Assembly (NCBI GenBank): GCA_937912025.1
Contig: CALDOZ010000012.1
Coordinates: 1 to 63,212, forward strand
Reading direction: 5' to 3'
Source of the DNA: an uncultured Clostridia bacterium
GTDB lineage: Bacteria; Bacillota; Clostridia; Christensenellales; Borkfalkiaceae
DNA length: 63,212 nucleotides
The notes beneath the pieces are model-generated. The model searched no databases. It was given only the letters and a program-made list of their open reading frames with translations, and was not told the DNA's origin. Of the stretch, positions 35,135 to 42,923 are shown in pieces. Position 1 is the stretch's first letter. Every line of letters starts with the position of its first letter. The translations under genes and the position numbers were made by a program.

Positions 35135-35370
35135 TGTCATACTGAGATGGGCTTAGCAGAGTGTCCCCACTGTCATGTTGAGACGGACTTTCTTGCTCTA
35201 CTTGCGAAACATCTCCCGCGGTGTCATGTTGAGACGGGCTTTCTTGCTCTACTTTCGAAACATCTTCCCTTACTGTCATGTTGAGACGGACTTTCTTGCT
35301 CTACTTGCGAAACATCTATTTTTGATTCTTCGTAGGTCGGTCAAAGTAAGACAATCTCAGAATGACGGGG
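35135..35370. repeat. 51-52-bp tandem repeat with inverted closing arm
   Basis: Three near-identical units begin at 35171, 35222 and 35274 (TGTCATGTTGAGACGG, then CTTTCTTGCTCTAC, CGAAACATCT). A shortened unit begins at 35135 (TGTCATACTGAGATGGG). The block ends with GATTCTTCGTAGG and TCTCAGAATGACGGGG, which is the inverted counterpart. This resembles the GTCATTCTGAG-type intergenic repeats widespread in bacteria. Confidence 0.85.
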
Positions 35371-35510
35371 TGGTGTAGATTTCGTCGCTTGGTATCGTTA
35401 AAATTATAGGCTCTAAATGACGATAAATAGGCGGTGTCAAATGGTAGCGCATTAGCAATTTTAAAAGCGGAGCAACACAAATCGCTCCGCTTATTAAATT
35501 TAATGTTGTA

Positions 35511-35625
35511 CAAATTTTGACGGCGAAGAAACAAGCAAGACAAGGCTCACTTTATTGGCACGGACTGAATTGACCTTACTGGCTATTTTGGTCGGGACGA
35601 TAAAGTAGAAACGATGTATTGCGTA
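35511..35625 (+). repeat. Dispersed structured element, copy B
   Basis: Outer stem GCAAGACA (35535-35542)/TGTATTGC (35615-35622), 7 of 8 paired. Internal loop AGGCTC / AGAAACGA. Inner stem ACTTTAT (35549-35555)/ATAAAGT (35600-35606). Apical part with GGCACGG, TTGACC and GGTCGGGACG. Flanked on the left by CAAATTTTGACGGCG. Confidence 0.85.
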
Positions 35626-35649
35626 ATTATTAATTGGTTTAATAACGTG

Positions 35650-35765
35650 CAAATTTTGACGGCGGAGAAACAAGCAAGACAAGGCTCACTTTATTGGCAC
35701 GGACTAAATTGACCTTGCTGGTCATTTAGGTCGGGACGATAAAGTAGAAACGATGTATTGCGTAG
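35650..35765 (+). repeat. Dispersed structured element, copy C
   Basis: Second copy 139 bp after copy B, nearly identical, including the left flank CAAATTTTGACGGCGG. It ends directly at the stop codon of the exporter gene at 35767. Confidence 0.88.
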
Positions 35766-35766
35766 T

Positions 35767-37674
35767 TTATACGCTGTCAAAATCAAAAGAACCAGTATAC
35801 AACTCGTAATACTTTCCTTTTTTTGCCATAAGCTCTTGGTGAGAGCCACGTTCGATAATTTCGCCGTGGTCTAAAACCATAATTACGTCGGAATTACGGA
35901 CGGTTGATAGACGGTGAGCAATAACGAATACCGTTCTTCCTTCCATAAGTTTGTCAGTACCTTGAGATACGAGTATTTCAGTACGGGTATCAATTGACGA
36001 CGTTGCTTCGTCAAGTATCATTACGGGAGCGTCAGCAACAGCGGCGCGCGCTATTGATATAAGTTGGCGTTGACCTTGAGAAAGATTTGCTCCGTCTGCG
36101 GTAAGCAAGGTATTGTAGCCTTCGGGTAAACGAGTTATAAAGTCGTGCGCGCTTGCAAGTTTTGCAGCGGATATACACTCTTCGTCAGTAGCGTCAAGCC
36201 TACCGTAACGAATATTATCCATAACCGTACCCGTAAAAAGACTTGTGTCTTGAAGTACCATACCAAGCGAACGACGAAGGTCGGCTTTTTTAATTTTGTT
36301 AATGTTTATACCGTCGTAACGAATTTTTCCGTCGGCTATATCGTAAAAGCGGTTTATAAGGTTTGTTATAGTTGTTTTACCAGCGCCCGTTGCGCCTACG
36401 AAAGCGACTTTTTGACCGGGGCGAGCGTATAACGACACGTTTTTAAGAACGATTTTTTCGGGAACGTAACCAAAGTCAACGTTTTCCATAACGATATCAC
36501 CTTTAAGTTCGGTATAAGTTAAAGTTCCATCGTGATGCGGGTGTTTCCAAGCCCATAAGCCCGTGCGCTTTTGGCTTTCTTCAAGTTCGCCTTTATCGTT
36601 ATACTTAGCGTTAACTAAAGTAACGTATCCATTATCTTCTTCGGGCGTTTCATCAATAATTGCAAAAATACGCTCTGCGCCGGCAAGCCCCATAAATATT
36701 GCGTTTATTTGTTGGGAAACTTGAGATATATTTTGCGAGAATGTTTTGCTCATTGGTAAAAACGCAACTATTATTGCTATATCTATTACTTTACCGCTAA
36801 GCGATAACGATTTGAACGCTTCAGGCAAAGTAGAAACGGCAAGTAAAGTACCAACAACTGCTAAAAATACATAGAGAAAGTGCCCCATATTGTTCATCAT
36901 AGGCATTAAAATATTAGCAAAGGTATTGGCTTTTGTAGAATCGTCGCGGAATTGCCCGTTAAGAGTGTCAAAGGTTGATTTAGTTTGGTCTTCGTGAGTG
37001 AATACTTTAATAACTTTTTGACCGTGCATACTCTCTTCAACAAAGCCTTCTAACGCGCCAAGGCTACGCTGTTGCTTAACAAAGTATTTTGCCGAATTTC
37101 CGCCTACTTTTTTAACGATAAACATCATTATCATAACGAATACGGCAATAACTAACGTAAGCCATAAACTATAATAAATCATTACGAATATTACTACCGT
37201 TAGCGTAACCGCTGTTTGAAGAACGGCTATTATACTTTCAGAAATAAGTTGGCGTAACGTGTCTACGTCGTTAGTATATACGCTCATTACGTCGCCGTGG
37301 GTGTGCGTATCAAAATATTTTATAGGAAGGTCTTGCATTTTATCGAACATTTTTGTTCGTATACTCTTTAAAAAACCTTGCGAAACTCTCGCCATTAACT
37401 GACCGCGTAAAAACGCCGATATTATAGCGCATACGAATAAGCAAATCATAAAAATTACTATTCCCGTTAACGCTTTACTGTCCTTTTCGCTAATGGCGGT
37501 GATAATGTTTTCTAAAAATATTCCAGTTGACGAGCCTGCAACCGCGGCTATAACTACACACGCTATAACGCCTAAAAGATGCCATTTATACTCTGCAACA
37601 AGCATTTTTACAAGGCGTGGAAATGTTGATTTTTGCACTTTTGGTCTTGGACCACGAAATCCTTTTGGTGGCAT
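35767..37674 (-). CDS. Heterodimeric ABC exporter, subunit with consensus ATPase site
   Basis: 635-aa half-transporter: six membrane helices in residues ~20-330, then an ATPase domain with Walker A GATGAGKTTITN and Walker B VMILDEATSSID, which keeps the catalytic Glu. Its signature is LSQGQRQ. A linker of ~40 residues (YVTLVNAKYNDKGELEESQKR, HPHHDG) precedes the ATPase, common in Clostridial paired exporters. It pairs with the gene ending one base upstream, whose Walker B has Asp instead of Glu; such LmrCD/TM287-288-type pairs export drugs, lipids or peptides. Controlled with its partner by the MarR protein at 39437. Confidence 0.93.
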   Translation of the reverse strand: MPPKGFRGPRPKVQKSTFPRLVKMLVAEYKWHLLGVIACVVIAAVAGSSTGIFLENIITAISEKDSKALTGIVIFMICLFVCAIISAFLRGQLMARVSQGFLKSIRTKMFDKMQDLPIKYFDTHTHGDVMSVYTNDVDTLRQLISESIIAVLQTAVTLTVVIFVMIYYSLWLTLVIAVFVMIMMFIVKKVGGNSAKYFVKQQRSLGALEGFVEESMHGQKVIKVFTHEDQTKSTFDTLNGQFRDDSTKANTFANILMPMMNNMGHFLYVFLAVVGTLLAVSTLPEAFKSLSLSGKVIDIAIIVAFLPMSKTFSQNISQVSQQINAIFMGLAGAERIFAIIDETPEEDNGYVTLVNAKYNDKGELEESQKRTGLWAWKHPHHDGTLTYTELKGDIVMENVDFGYVPEKIVLKNVSLYARPGQKVAFVGATGAGKTTITNLINRFYDIADGKIRYDGININKIKKADLRRSLGMVLQDTSLFTGTVMDNIRYGRLDATDEECISAAKLASAHDFITRLPEGYNTLLTADGANLSQGQRQLISIARAAVADAPVMILDEATSSIDTRTEILVSQGTDKLMEGRTVFVIAHRLSTVRNSDVIMVLDHGEIIERGSHQELMAKKGKYYELYTGSFDFDSV

Positions 37675-37675
37675 A

Positions 37676-39433
37676 TCACACTCCCTCCTTGTCGCTATTT
37701 TTGTTTTGAGTATTATATACTTCGGTGTATATTTCGTTTACGTTATAAAGTTCGTTATGGCTACCAACGCCTGAAATTTTACCACCGTCTAGAACAATTA
37801 TTTTGTCTGCATCCATAACCGACGCCGTGCGTTGCGCTATTATAATTTTAGTAGTTGACGGTATTTCTTCTCTAAAGGCTTTTCTTATAAGCGCGTCAGT
37901 TTTAGTGTCAACGGCGGACGTTGAGTCGTCAAGTATTAAAACTTTAGGTTTTTTAAGTAAGGCGCGCGCTATGCAAAGGCGCTGTTTTTGTCCCCCAGAC
38001 ACGTTTGTTCCGCCTTGTTCGATAAACGTGTCGTACTTATCAGGAAAAGACTGAATAAACTCGTCGGCTTGGGCAAGACGGCAAACGCGCATCACTTCTT
38101 CATCGGTAGCGTCTTTATCGCCCCAACGTATATTTTCAGCAATTGTTCCGCTAAAAAGCAGGTTTTTTTGAAGTACTACCGAAACGTTATCACGAAGCAC
38201 GGTAAGGTCGTAATCTTTAACGTTTACACCACCGACTAAAACTTCACCGTCAGTCACGTCATAAAGTCTTGAAACTAAGTTGATTAGCGTTGTTTTAGAC
38301 GAACCTGTTCCACCTATAATTCCTACCGTTTCGCCACTATTTATTTTTATATTTATATCTGAAAGAGCATACTTTTCGGCAGTTTTTGAGTATTTAAAGT
38401 TAACGTTTTTAAACTCGATACTACCGTCTTTAACTTGATAAACGGGGTTTTCTGGGTTAACAATGTCACTCTTTTCTTCTAAAACTTCATAAATACGCTT
38501 TGCCGAAGCAAAAGCCATAGTACACATTCCAAAAATCATACTAAACATCATAAAACTCATAAGCACGCTCATTCCGTAAGAAATTAGCGTTTGAAGTTTG
38601 CCTATGATATGCGTATCTCCGCCAAATATACCCGCGTTACCGCAAATTATTATAATTGATAGCATAGCAGTATACATACACGCCATCATTATCGGATTAT
38701 TAAGCGCTAAAATTTTATCTGCTTTAGTAAAGCATTTTCTAACTTCTTCGGCAGAGTAATTGAATTTTTCTTTTTCGTACTCTTCTCTAACGTACGCTTT
38801 TACAACTCTCATTCCTTTTACGTTTTCTTGAACGGACTCGTTAAGCGCGTCGTACTTTTTGAAAATTTTACGGAAAAGTGGCATAACTATTAGCATAAGC
38901 GCCGTTAATGAAATTGCTATAATTGGTATTAATATGGCGTAAATTATACCAATTTCGGGGTATAACGTTAGCGATAAAATAAGCGATACTATCATCATAA
39001 GCGGTGAGCGTACCGCCGAGCGTATTATCATCATAAACGCGTGTTGAACGTTAGAAACGTCCGTTGTAAGACGGGTTACTAAACTTGGCGTTGAAAATTT
39101 ATCAACGTTAGAAAACGAGAAGTTTTGAACGCTATAAAATAAGTCTTTTCTTAAATTGCTTGCAAACCCCGCCGATGCTTTCGCTGCGTTTACGCCCGAC
39201 ATCGTTCCGCAAGTAAACGATACACACGCAAAGAGCACACATACAATTCCCCAAGTTATTAAGTAGCCAAAGTCTGGCGACGCGCCGTCAAGTTCTGCTA
39301 AATAGTCTAATATTTTACTTGACATAATAAAAGGAATCATAAGTTCGAAAACTACTTCGCCAAGCATAAATATTGGCGTTAATATCGTTTCTTTTTTATA
39401 TCCTTTAACACATTTTAAAATTCTTTTTAACAT
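37676..39433 (-). CDS. Heterodimeric ABC exporter, subunit with degenerate ATPase site
   Basis: 585-aa half-transporter with six membrane helices and one ATPase domain. Walker A reads GGTGSSKTTLIN, the signature VSGGQKQR, and Walker B VLILDDSTSAVD, where the catalytic Glu is replaced by Asp. That degeneracy is the hallmark of the first partner of asymmetric exporters. It starts 3 bases after marR and ends one base before its partner gene, so all three are co-transcribed. Substrate unknown. Confidence 0.93.
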   Translation of the reverse strand: MLKRILKCVKGYKKETILTPIFMLGEVVFELMIPFIMSSKILDYLAELDGASPDFGYLITWGIVCVLFACVSFTCGTMSGVNAAKASAGFASNLRKDLFYSVQNFSFSNVDKFSTPSLVTRLTTDVSNVQHAFMMIIRSAVRSPLMMIVSLILSLTLYPEIGIIYAILIPIIAISLTALMLIVMPLFRKIFKKYDALNESVQENVKGMRVVKAYVREEYEKEKFNYSAEEVRKCFTKADKILALNNPIMMACMYTAMLSIIIICGNAGIFGGDTHIIGKLQTLISYGMSVLMSFMMFSMIFGMCTMAFASAKRIYEVLEEKSDIVNPENPVYQVKDGSIEFKNVNFKYSKTAEKYALSDINIKINSGETVGIIGGTGSSKTTLINLVSRLYDVTDGEVLVGGVNVKDYDLTVLRDNVSVVLQKNLLFSGTIAENIRWGDKDATDEEVMRVCRLAQADEFIQSFPDKYDTFIEQGGTNVSGGQKQRLCIARALLKKPKVLILDDSTSAVDTKTDALIRKAFREEIPSTTKIIIAQRTASVMDADKIIVLDGGKISGVGSHNELYNVNEIYTEVYNTQNKNSDKEGV

Positions 39434-39436
39434 AAT

Positions 39437-39859
39437 CTACTCCAACGACGACTGCAATTTTTTTATAATTCTTAAAAATTCTTCACGTTCTTCTTGTGTT
39501 AACGCGCTATTTATTTGCGTTTCAATATCGTCTACCCTTTTAGTAAACGCGCTGTGAAGTTCTTTCGCTTTTGGCGTTAATACTATTTTTTTAAGCCTTA
39601 AATCACTTTGAACGCTAATTCTAGTTATAAGCCCTTCCGCTTCCATTTTTTTTAGAGTTGACGTTGCAGTTGACCGCCTTATTCCAAACTCTTTTTCAAT
39701 GTCTTTTTGAAAAACGTCTACACTCTCGTTTAAAGATAAATACCCTATTATTCGCCCGTGCTGAAAGGCTTTACCGCATGCAACTTTGTCGTTACAAGAC
39801 GTTTTGCGACGTAATAAATTAGAAAGTATTTTAATTTCTTTACCAATATATTCTTTCAT
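39437..39859 (-). CDS. MarR family transcriptional regulator
   Basis: 140-aa winged-helix repressor. Recognition helix region FGIRRSTATSTLKKMEAEGLITR at about residues 62-84, wing SVQSDLRLKKIVLTPKAK. First gene of the operon with the exporter pair, an arrangement typical of substrate-induced efflux. A palindrome at 39920-39935 upstream is the probable operator. Confidence 0.92.
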   Translation of the reverse strand: MKEYIGKEIKILSNLLRRKTSCNDKVACGKAFQHGRIIGYLSLNESVDVFQKDIEKEFGIRRSTATSTLKKMEAEGLITRISVQSDLRLKKIVLTPKAKELHSAFTKRVDDIETQINSALTQEEREEFLRIIKKLQSSLE

Positions 39860-39919
39860 TTTAACCTTATAATTTTATGAATTTATCTACAAAATAATGC
39901 TGAAAAACTCGGCGCAATT

Positions 39920-39935
39920 TGTTAGACATCTAACA
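39920..39935. promoter_or_regulatory. Candidate MarR operator
   Basis: TGTTAGACATCTAACA, 6-bp perfect arms with 4-bp centre, 61 bases upstream of the marR start in the AT-rich promoter region. Confidence 0.55.
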
Positions 39936-40226
39936 TTTTAACAAAGCGTTTTTTTCGTGTCAATCATTTTAATATACTATGGCTAAAATTCATAAATTTT
40001 TCACTTAAATTATAACTCCGTTTTTACGTTAATTAACAATTTACGACAAAAATAAAAGCCCTACCGCTTGGTAAGGCGTTTTTACGTTATTTAAAAGCAC
40101 TACGGTTTTTCGGGTGTATAAAACCCTAGTTGCTTTTAAATTTAATTAATATTATCACACCATTTGGTGTATGTCAAGTATTTTTACTCCGTTTGGTGTA
40201 AAAATATTAATATGATAGAGAAATAC
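39936..40226. other. Intergenic region between marR and the XRE gene
   Basis: Holds two hairpins and the XRE operators, no gene. The first hairpin is GCCCTACC/GGTAAGGC with one mismatch, near 40060-40085. The second is a long imperfect one at about 40090-40141 (TTTAAAAGCA/TGCTTTTAAA outer, GGTTTT/AAAACC inner). Confidence 0.6.
40157..40204. promoter_or_regulatory. Tandem operator of the XRE gene
   Basis: Two dyads share the core CC-RTTT-GGTGTA: ACACCATTTGGTGT (40157-40170) and TTTTTACTCC-GTTT-GGTGTAAAAA (40181-40204). Their centres are 29 bp apart, close to three helical turns. They precede the XRE start codon. Confidence 0.55.
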
Positions 40227-40424
40227 ATGAAAAAATTTGCAGACAATTTAAAATTTTTAATTGGCGATAAGTCGATAAGTGAGTTTGCTAAAAACGTTGG
40301 TATTCCACAACAAACAATATCAAGGTATTTACTTTGCCAGCGTTTAATTTCGCTTGACAATCTTATAAAAATTGCAAATTATTTTGACGTTGAAATTGAT
40401 TATTTAGTAGGCAGAAAAGACTAA
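40227..40424 (+). CDS. Small XRE family DNA-binding protein
   Basis: 65 aa, essentially one HTH: FADNLKFLIGDKSISEFAKNVGIPQQTISRYL, then SLDNLIKIANYFDVEIDYLVGRKD. I start it at the ATG at 40227, matching family N-termini; the ATG at 40212 would add five residues, and the longer frame runs through the operators. A lone autoregulated repressor, or the antitoxin-like half of something whose partner is absent. Terminator at 40456. Confidence 0.85.
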   Translation: MKKFADNLKFLIGDKSISEFAKNVGIPQQTISRYLLCQRLISLDNLIKIANYFDVEIDYLVGRKD

Positions 40425-40455
40425 TAATCAACCTATACGCTTTTTTATAAAAATT

Positions 40456-40497
40456 AACCGATAGCCCTTTTTAATAGAAAACGGCTATCGGTTTTTT
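40456..40497. terminator. Bidirectional terminator
   Basis: 11-bp perfect stem AACCGATAGCC/GGCTATCGGTT, followed by TTTTT on the + strand and AATTTTTAT on the - strand, between the convergent XRE and hydrolase genes. Confidence 0.88.
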
Positions 40498-40538
40498 ACT
40501 ATTTTAATTATATAACCTAAACGCTTACCATAAAATTA

Positions 40539-41507
40539 TTATTTCAAGACGTTTAATACTTCGGTTATATAAGACTCTAAAACGTCGTCGGTTGAATTGA
40601 AAATTTCGTGCTTAGCGTTTTTTATTATTTTATAAACCCCGTACTTTAAACGGCGTACGAATTTAAGGTGATAAGAATTTTTTACAACCTTATCTAGTTC
40701 AGCGGAATAAACGTACACGGGCACGTTAATTTTTTCAACAGCACCCTTTTTTAATATTTTAAACGGGACTTTAAAAGACTCTCTTGCCCAAGCGTGAGTA
40801 GGCGCCCAACCGGCGTAAATTACGTTTTCGCGCTTGTAATTTTCATAAGCCCAAAACCTTTGCTCACTCGTTCCGCTATAATCTTCAAAGTTTTCATAAC
40901 CGGGGTATTTGGGCATTGTGAAAATTCGCTTTTTAGGGGCAAAAAACGCAACAATAGAAAGTAATGGCAACATAATAACGTGCGAAATAGACGGTCTGCG
41001 ATGGGCTATCATAGGCGCATTAAGGACGGCTTTTTTAATTTTAGTACCGCCCTTTTCAAGATAAAGCGTTGCAACCGCTCCACCCATTGAGTGCGCGTAA
41101 ATAAATAATGGAACTTCGCCCTTTTTATTAGGCAAAACATTACTAACTACGTTATCAATAAAATACTCTAAGTCGTAAACGTATTCGTCAAAACTATCAA
41201 CGTGAACTAAGGTAACGTCGCTAACGGGGTGATGTGATTTTCCGTGACTTCTTTGGTCGTAAACGTAAACGCTCAACCCGTCTTGCAAAAAATAATAAAT
41301 AAGTTCACGGTATTTTTCTATGCCTTCGGTATACCCGTGTAAAAGAATAACTTTTCCGCGTTCTTTATCCGCTTTAAAAATTGAATAAAAAATTTCGGCT
41401 TGGTTAAAACCGCAAAAAGTACCGTCCGCTCGGCGCTTAGTTATATACGGGATTATTAAATTGTTATACGATTTTATAAAATCGCTTTCACTAACAAATT
41501 TTACCAT
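40539..41507 (-). CDS. Alpha/beta hydrolase, monoacylglycerol lipase/lysophospholipase type
   Basis: 322-aa serine hydrolase. The oxyanion segment is ILLHGYTEGIEKY (~70), the VYDQRSHGKSHH block is typical of this family, and the nucleophile elbow is YAHSMGGAVATLYLE (about residue 143). The acid and His are in VYSAELDKVV and NAKHEIFNS near the C-terminus. I use the ATG at 41507; the longer reading from a TTG at 41564 runs into the neighbouring terminator. Probably cytosolic, hydrolysing a monoacyl lipid. Monocistronic. Confidence 0.88.
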   Translation of the reverse strand: MVKFVSESDFIKSYNNLIIPYITKRRADGTFCGFNQAEIFYSIFKADKERGKVILLHGYTEGIEKYRELIYYFLQDGLSVYVYDQRSHGKSHHPVSDVTLVHVDSFDEYVYDLEYFIDNVVSNVLPNKKGEVPLFIYAHSMGGAVATLYLEKGGTKIKKAVLNAPMIAHRRPSISHVIMLPLLSIVAFFAPKKRIFTMPKYPGYENFEDYSGTSEQRFWAYENYKRENVIYAGWAPTHAWARESFKVPFKILKKGAVEKINVPVYVYSAELDKVVKNSYHLKFVRRLKYGVYKIIKNAKHEIFNSTDDVLESYITEVLNVLK

Positions 41508-41548
41508 ACTAAAAAAATTAAAACACAAAACGTACATTTTGTCAATAA

Positions 41549-41588
41549 AAACAAAGAAAGACAAGCGTTAAGCCTGCCTTCCTTCGTT
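41549..41588 (-). terminator. Terminator of the RsgI-like lipoprotein gene
   Basis: On the - strand AAGGCAGGC-TTAAC-GCTTGTCTT forms a 9-bp stem with two G-U pairs, followed by TCTTTGTTTTTATTG. Confidence 0.7.
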
Positions 41589-41632
41589 TGAAAACGGGGA
41601 TTATGTTTCAAGTAAGTTTACGTTTTACACTT

Positions 41633-42862
41633 TTATTGATGGTCGTGTTTTGGACCGTGTTTGGCAATAAGGTCTTCTTTACGTTTTTTAAGTTCGTTTT
41701 CGTGTCTAGTCATTTCTTCACCAAACTCTTTTTCAAACTCTTCAAACGCTTTGTCTTTAGCGTCGTTCATTGCTTTATCGATTTCTTCCGCTTTATCTTT
41801 AATCACACTTTCAATTTCATCAGGGAATTGATTGCGAAGTTCTTTTAAAGTCGTTTCAAAAGACTTCATAGTGTTAATAAGTCCACTAATTGCGGTGTCA
41901 GCAATTTGTTTAACTGATGTAAGCATTGCGCTTGCAGTTTCATATTCAAGTTTAGCAGCGGTAAGTTGTGCTTCTAATGCTATTTTAGTTAAACTGTCTG
42001 CTTCGGCAAGCGACTTTTCAAGTTCTAAAATTTCAGCCTTTTTGTCGTGAAGGTTAGAAAGCGCTTGTTGATATTCGCTTTCAGAATCTACAAAATAGTC
42101 GTACTGCGCTTGTTCAATAGCCTTTATTGCGTCTTGATAATTTTCAAGCGCTTGATTGTATAAAGTTATCATTGATTGATAAGTTTGGTCAAGTCCTGCT
42201 ATAAGTTCAGCCGTTTTTTCATACGACGCTAACTTAAATTGATAAGACTTCATTTTGTAGTAAGTTTCTCTTAACGCTTCGTTTGAAAGTTTAGCGCATT
42301 CAACGCGCGACTGTTTAAGTTTTTCTAAAAGTTGCTCGTTATCCATTGCGTTAATTTCTTCTTCGGTAAGTTCAGGATAGCATTTTGCAACTACTTTTTT
42401 AAGAGCGTCTTCTTTCATTGCTTCGACTTTTTCAAGGTTTGCCTTTATTCCAGACTCATCTAAAAAACTCTTAACTTTTCCCGATACTTTTTTGTAAAGA
42501 GCATCAACTTCTTCTTCGTATCCTGAAATACTAATTTTAACGTTGTTTTTATCCGCCGAAACGTTGCCTTTTACTATGTAACCAGATTGCGTTGCAAGTT
42601 CAACTACAAATTCCGCCGCTTCGTCTGCAGTTTTACCAACGAAAACTTCGCCCGATACGAGCAAGTCGCCATCGTCGTTAAGACCGGTTACGCTAACAAC
42701 GTTATCGTCTTTATCAAGAATAAACTCAATGCTTGGGTTTATATCAACGGTCATACGCTTAGTTTCCGTTGTTTGTGGTTGCTCTTCTTTACACGAAACA
42801 AGACCAACAAGTCCTACGACAACAATAGCCATTGAAAGTAAATAACTTAAAAATTTTTTCAT
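41633..42862 (-). CDS. Lipoprotein with RsgI-like domain and coiled coil
   Basis: 409 aa. Lipoprotein signal with lipobox LVSC (Cys24). Residues ~35-140 form an RsgI-like extracytoplasmic domain (MTVDINPSIEFILDKDDNVVSVTGLNDDGDLL), the same type as in the anti-sigma protein encoded upstream. The rest is long Lys/Glu-rich helix, probably coiled coil (about 230-400), ending in a His-rich KHGPKHDHQ. It has its own promoter copy matching that of the sigma gene, so it is a likely target of that sigma factor and may modulate the sensor domain outside the cell. No enzyme motif seen. Confidence 0.75.
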   Translation of the reverse strand: MKKFLSYLLSMAIVVVGLVGLVSCKEEQPQTTETKRMTVDINPSIEFILDKDDNVVSVTGLNDDGDLLVSGEVFVGKTADEAAEFVVELATQSGYIVKGNVSADKNNVKISISGYEEEVDALYKKVSGKVKSFLDESGIKANLEKVEAMKEDALKKVVAKCYPELTEEEINAMDNEQLLEKLKQSRVECAKLSNEALRETYYKMKSYQFKLASYEKTAELIAGLDQTYQSMITLYNQALENYQDAIKAIEQAQYDYFVDSESEYQQALSNLHDKKAEILELEKSLAEADSLTKIALEAQLTAAKLEYETASAMLTSVKQIADTAISGLINTMKSFETTLKELRNQFPDEIESVIKDKAEEIDKAMNDAKDKAFEEFEKEFGEEMTRHENELKKRKEDLIAKHGPKHDHQ

Positions 42863-42887
42863 ATTTTAGCCTCCTTAACGTTGCTTT

Positions 42888-42922
42888 CACTTATTAAACA
42901 ATTTAAACTTCAATTTTGTTGA
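42888..42922 (-). promoter_or_regulatory. ECF-type promoter of the lipoprotein gene
   Basis: On the - strand TCAACAAAA, a 14-base spacer, then GTTTAATAAGTG. The same two blocks at the same spacing precede the sigma gene (44792-44826). It lies ~26 bases upstream of the ATG. Confidence 0.6.
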
Positions 42923-42923
42923 G

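Larger units (their letters stand above)
34989..35766. other. Repeat-filled intergenic region
   Basis: Nearly 800 bp between feoA and the ABC exporter consist of 51-52-bp tandem repeats (35135-35325), a closing arm near 35326-35370, a hairpin AAGCGGAGC/GCTCCGCTT (35465-35492) and two head-to-tail copies of the dispersed element (35511-35765). No gene is supported. Confidence 0.8.

Noticed and set aside
35135..35370. CRISPR array
   Set aside because: The units are contiguous 51-52-bp repeats with no unique spacers and there are no cas genes.
35099..35378. Overlapping short reading frames with repeated peptide HVETDFLALLAKHL
   Set aside because: They are translations of the 51-bp tandem DNA repeat, shift frame between units because the period varies (51/52), and lack ribosome binding sites.
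35316..35682. Leftward frames starting MSCLFLRRQNL
   Set aside because: Both arise from the dispersed repeat copies B and C; the shared peptide is a by-product of the repeated DNA.
39920..39935. Membership of the MarR palindrome in the feo regulon
   Set aside because: It shares GTTAG/CTAAC arms, but the centre is 4 bp instead of 6 bp and the context is a MarR-exporter operon.
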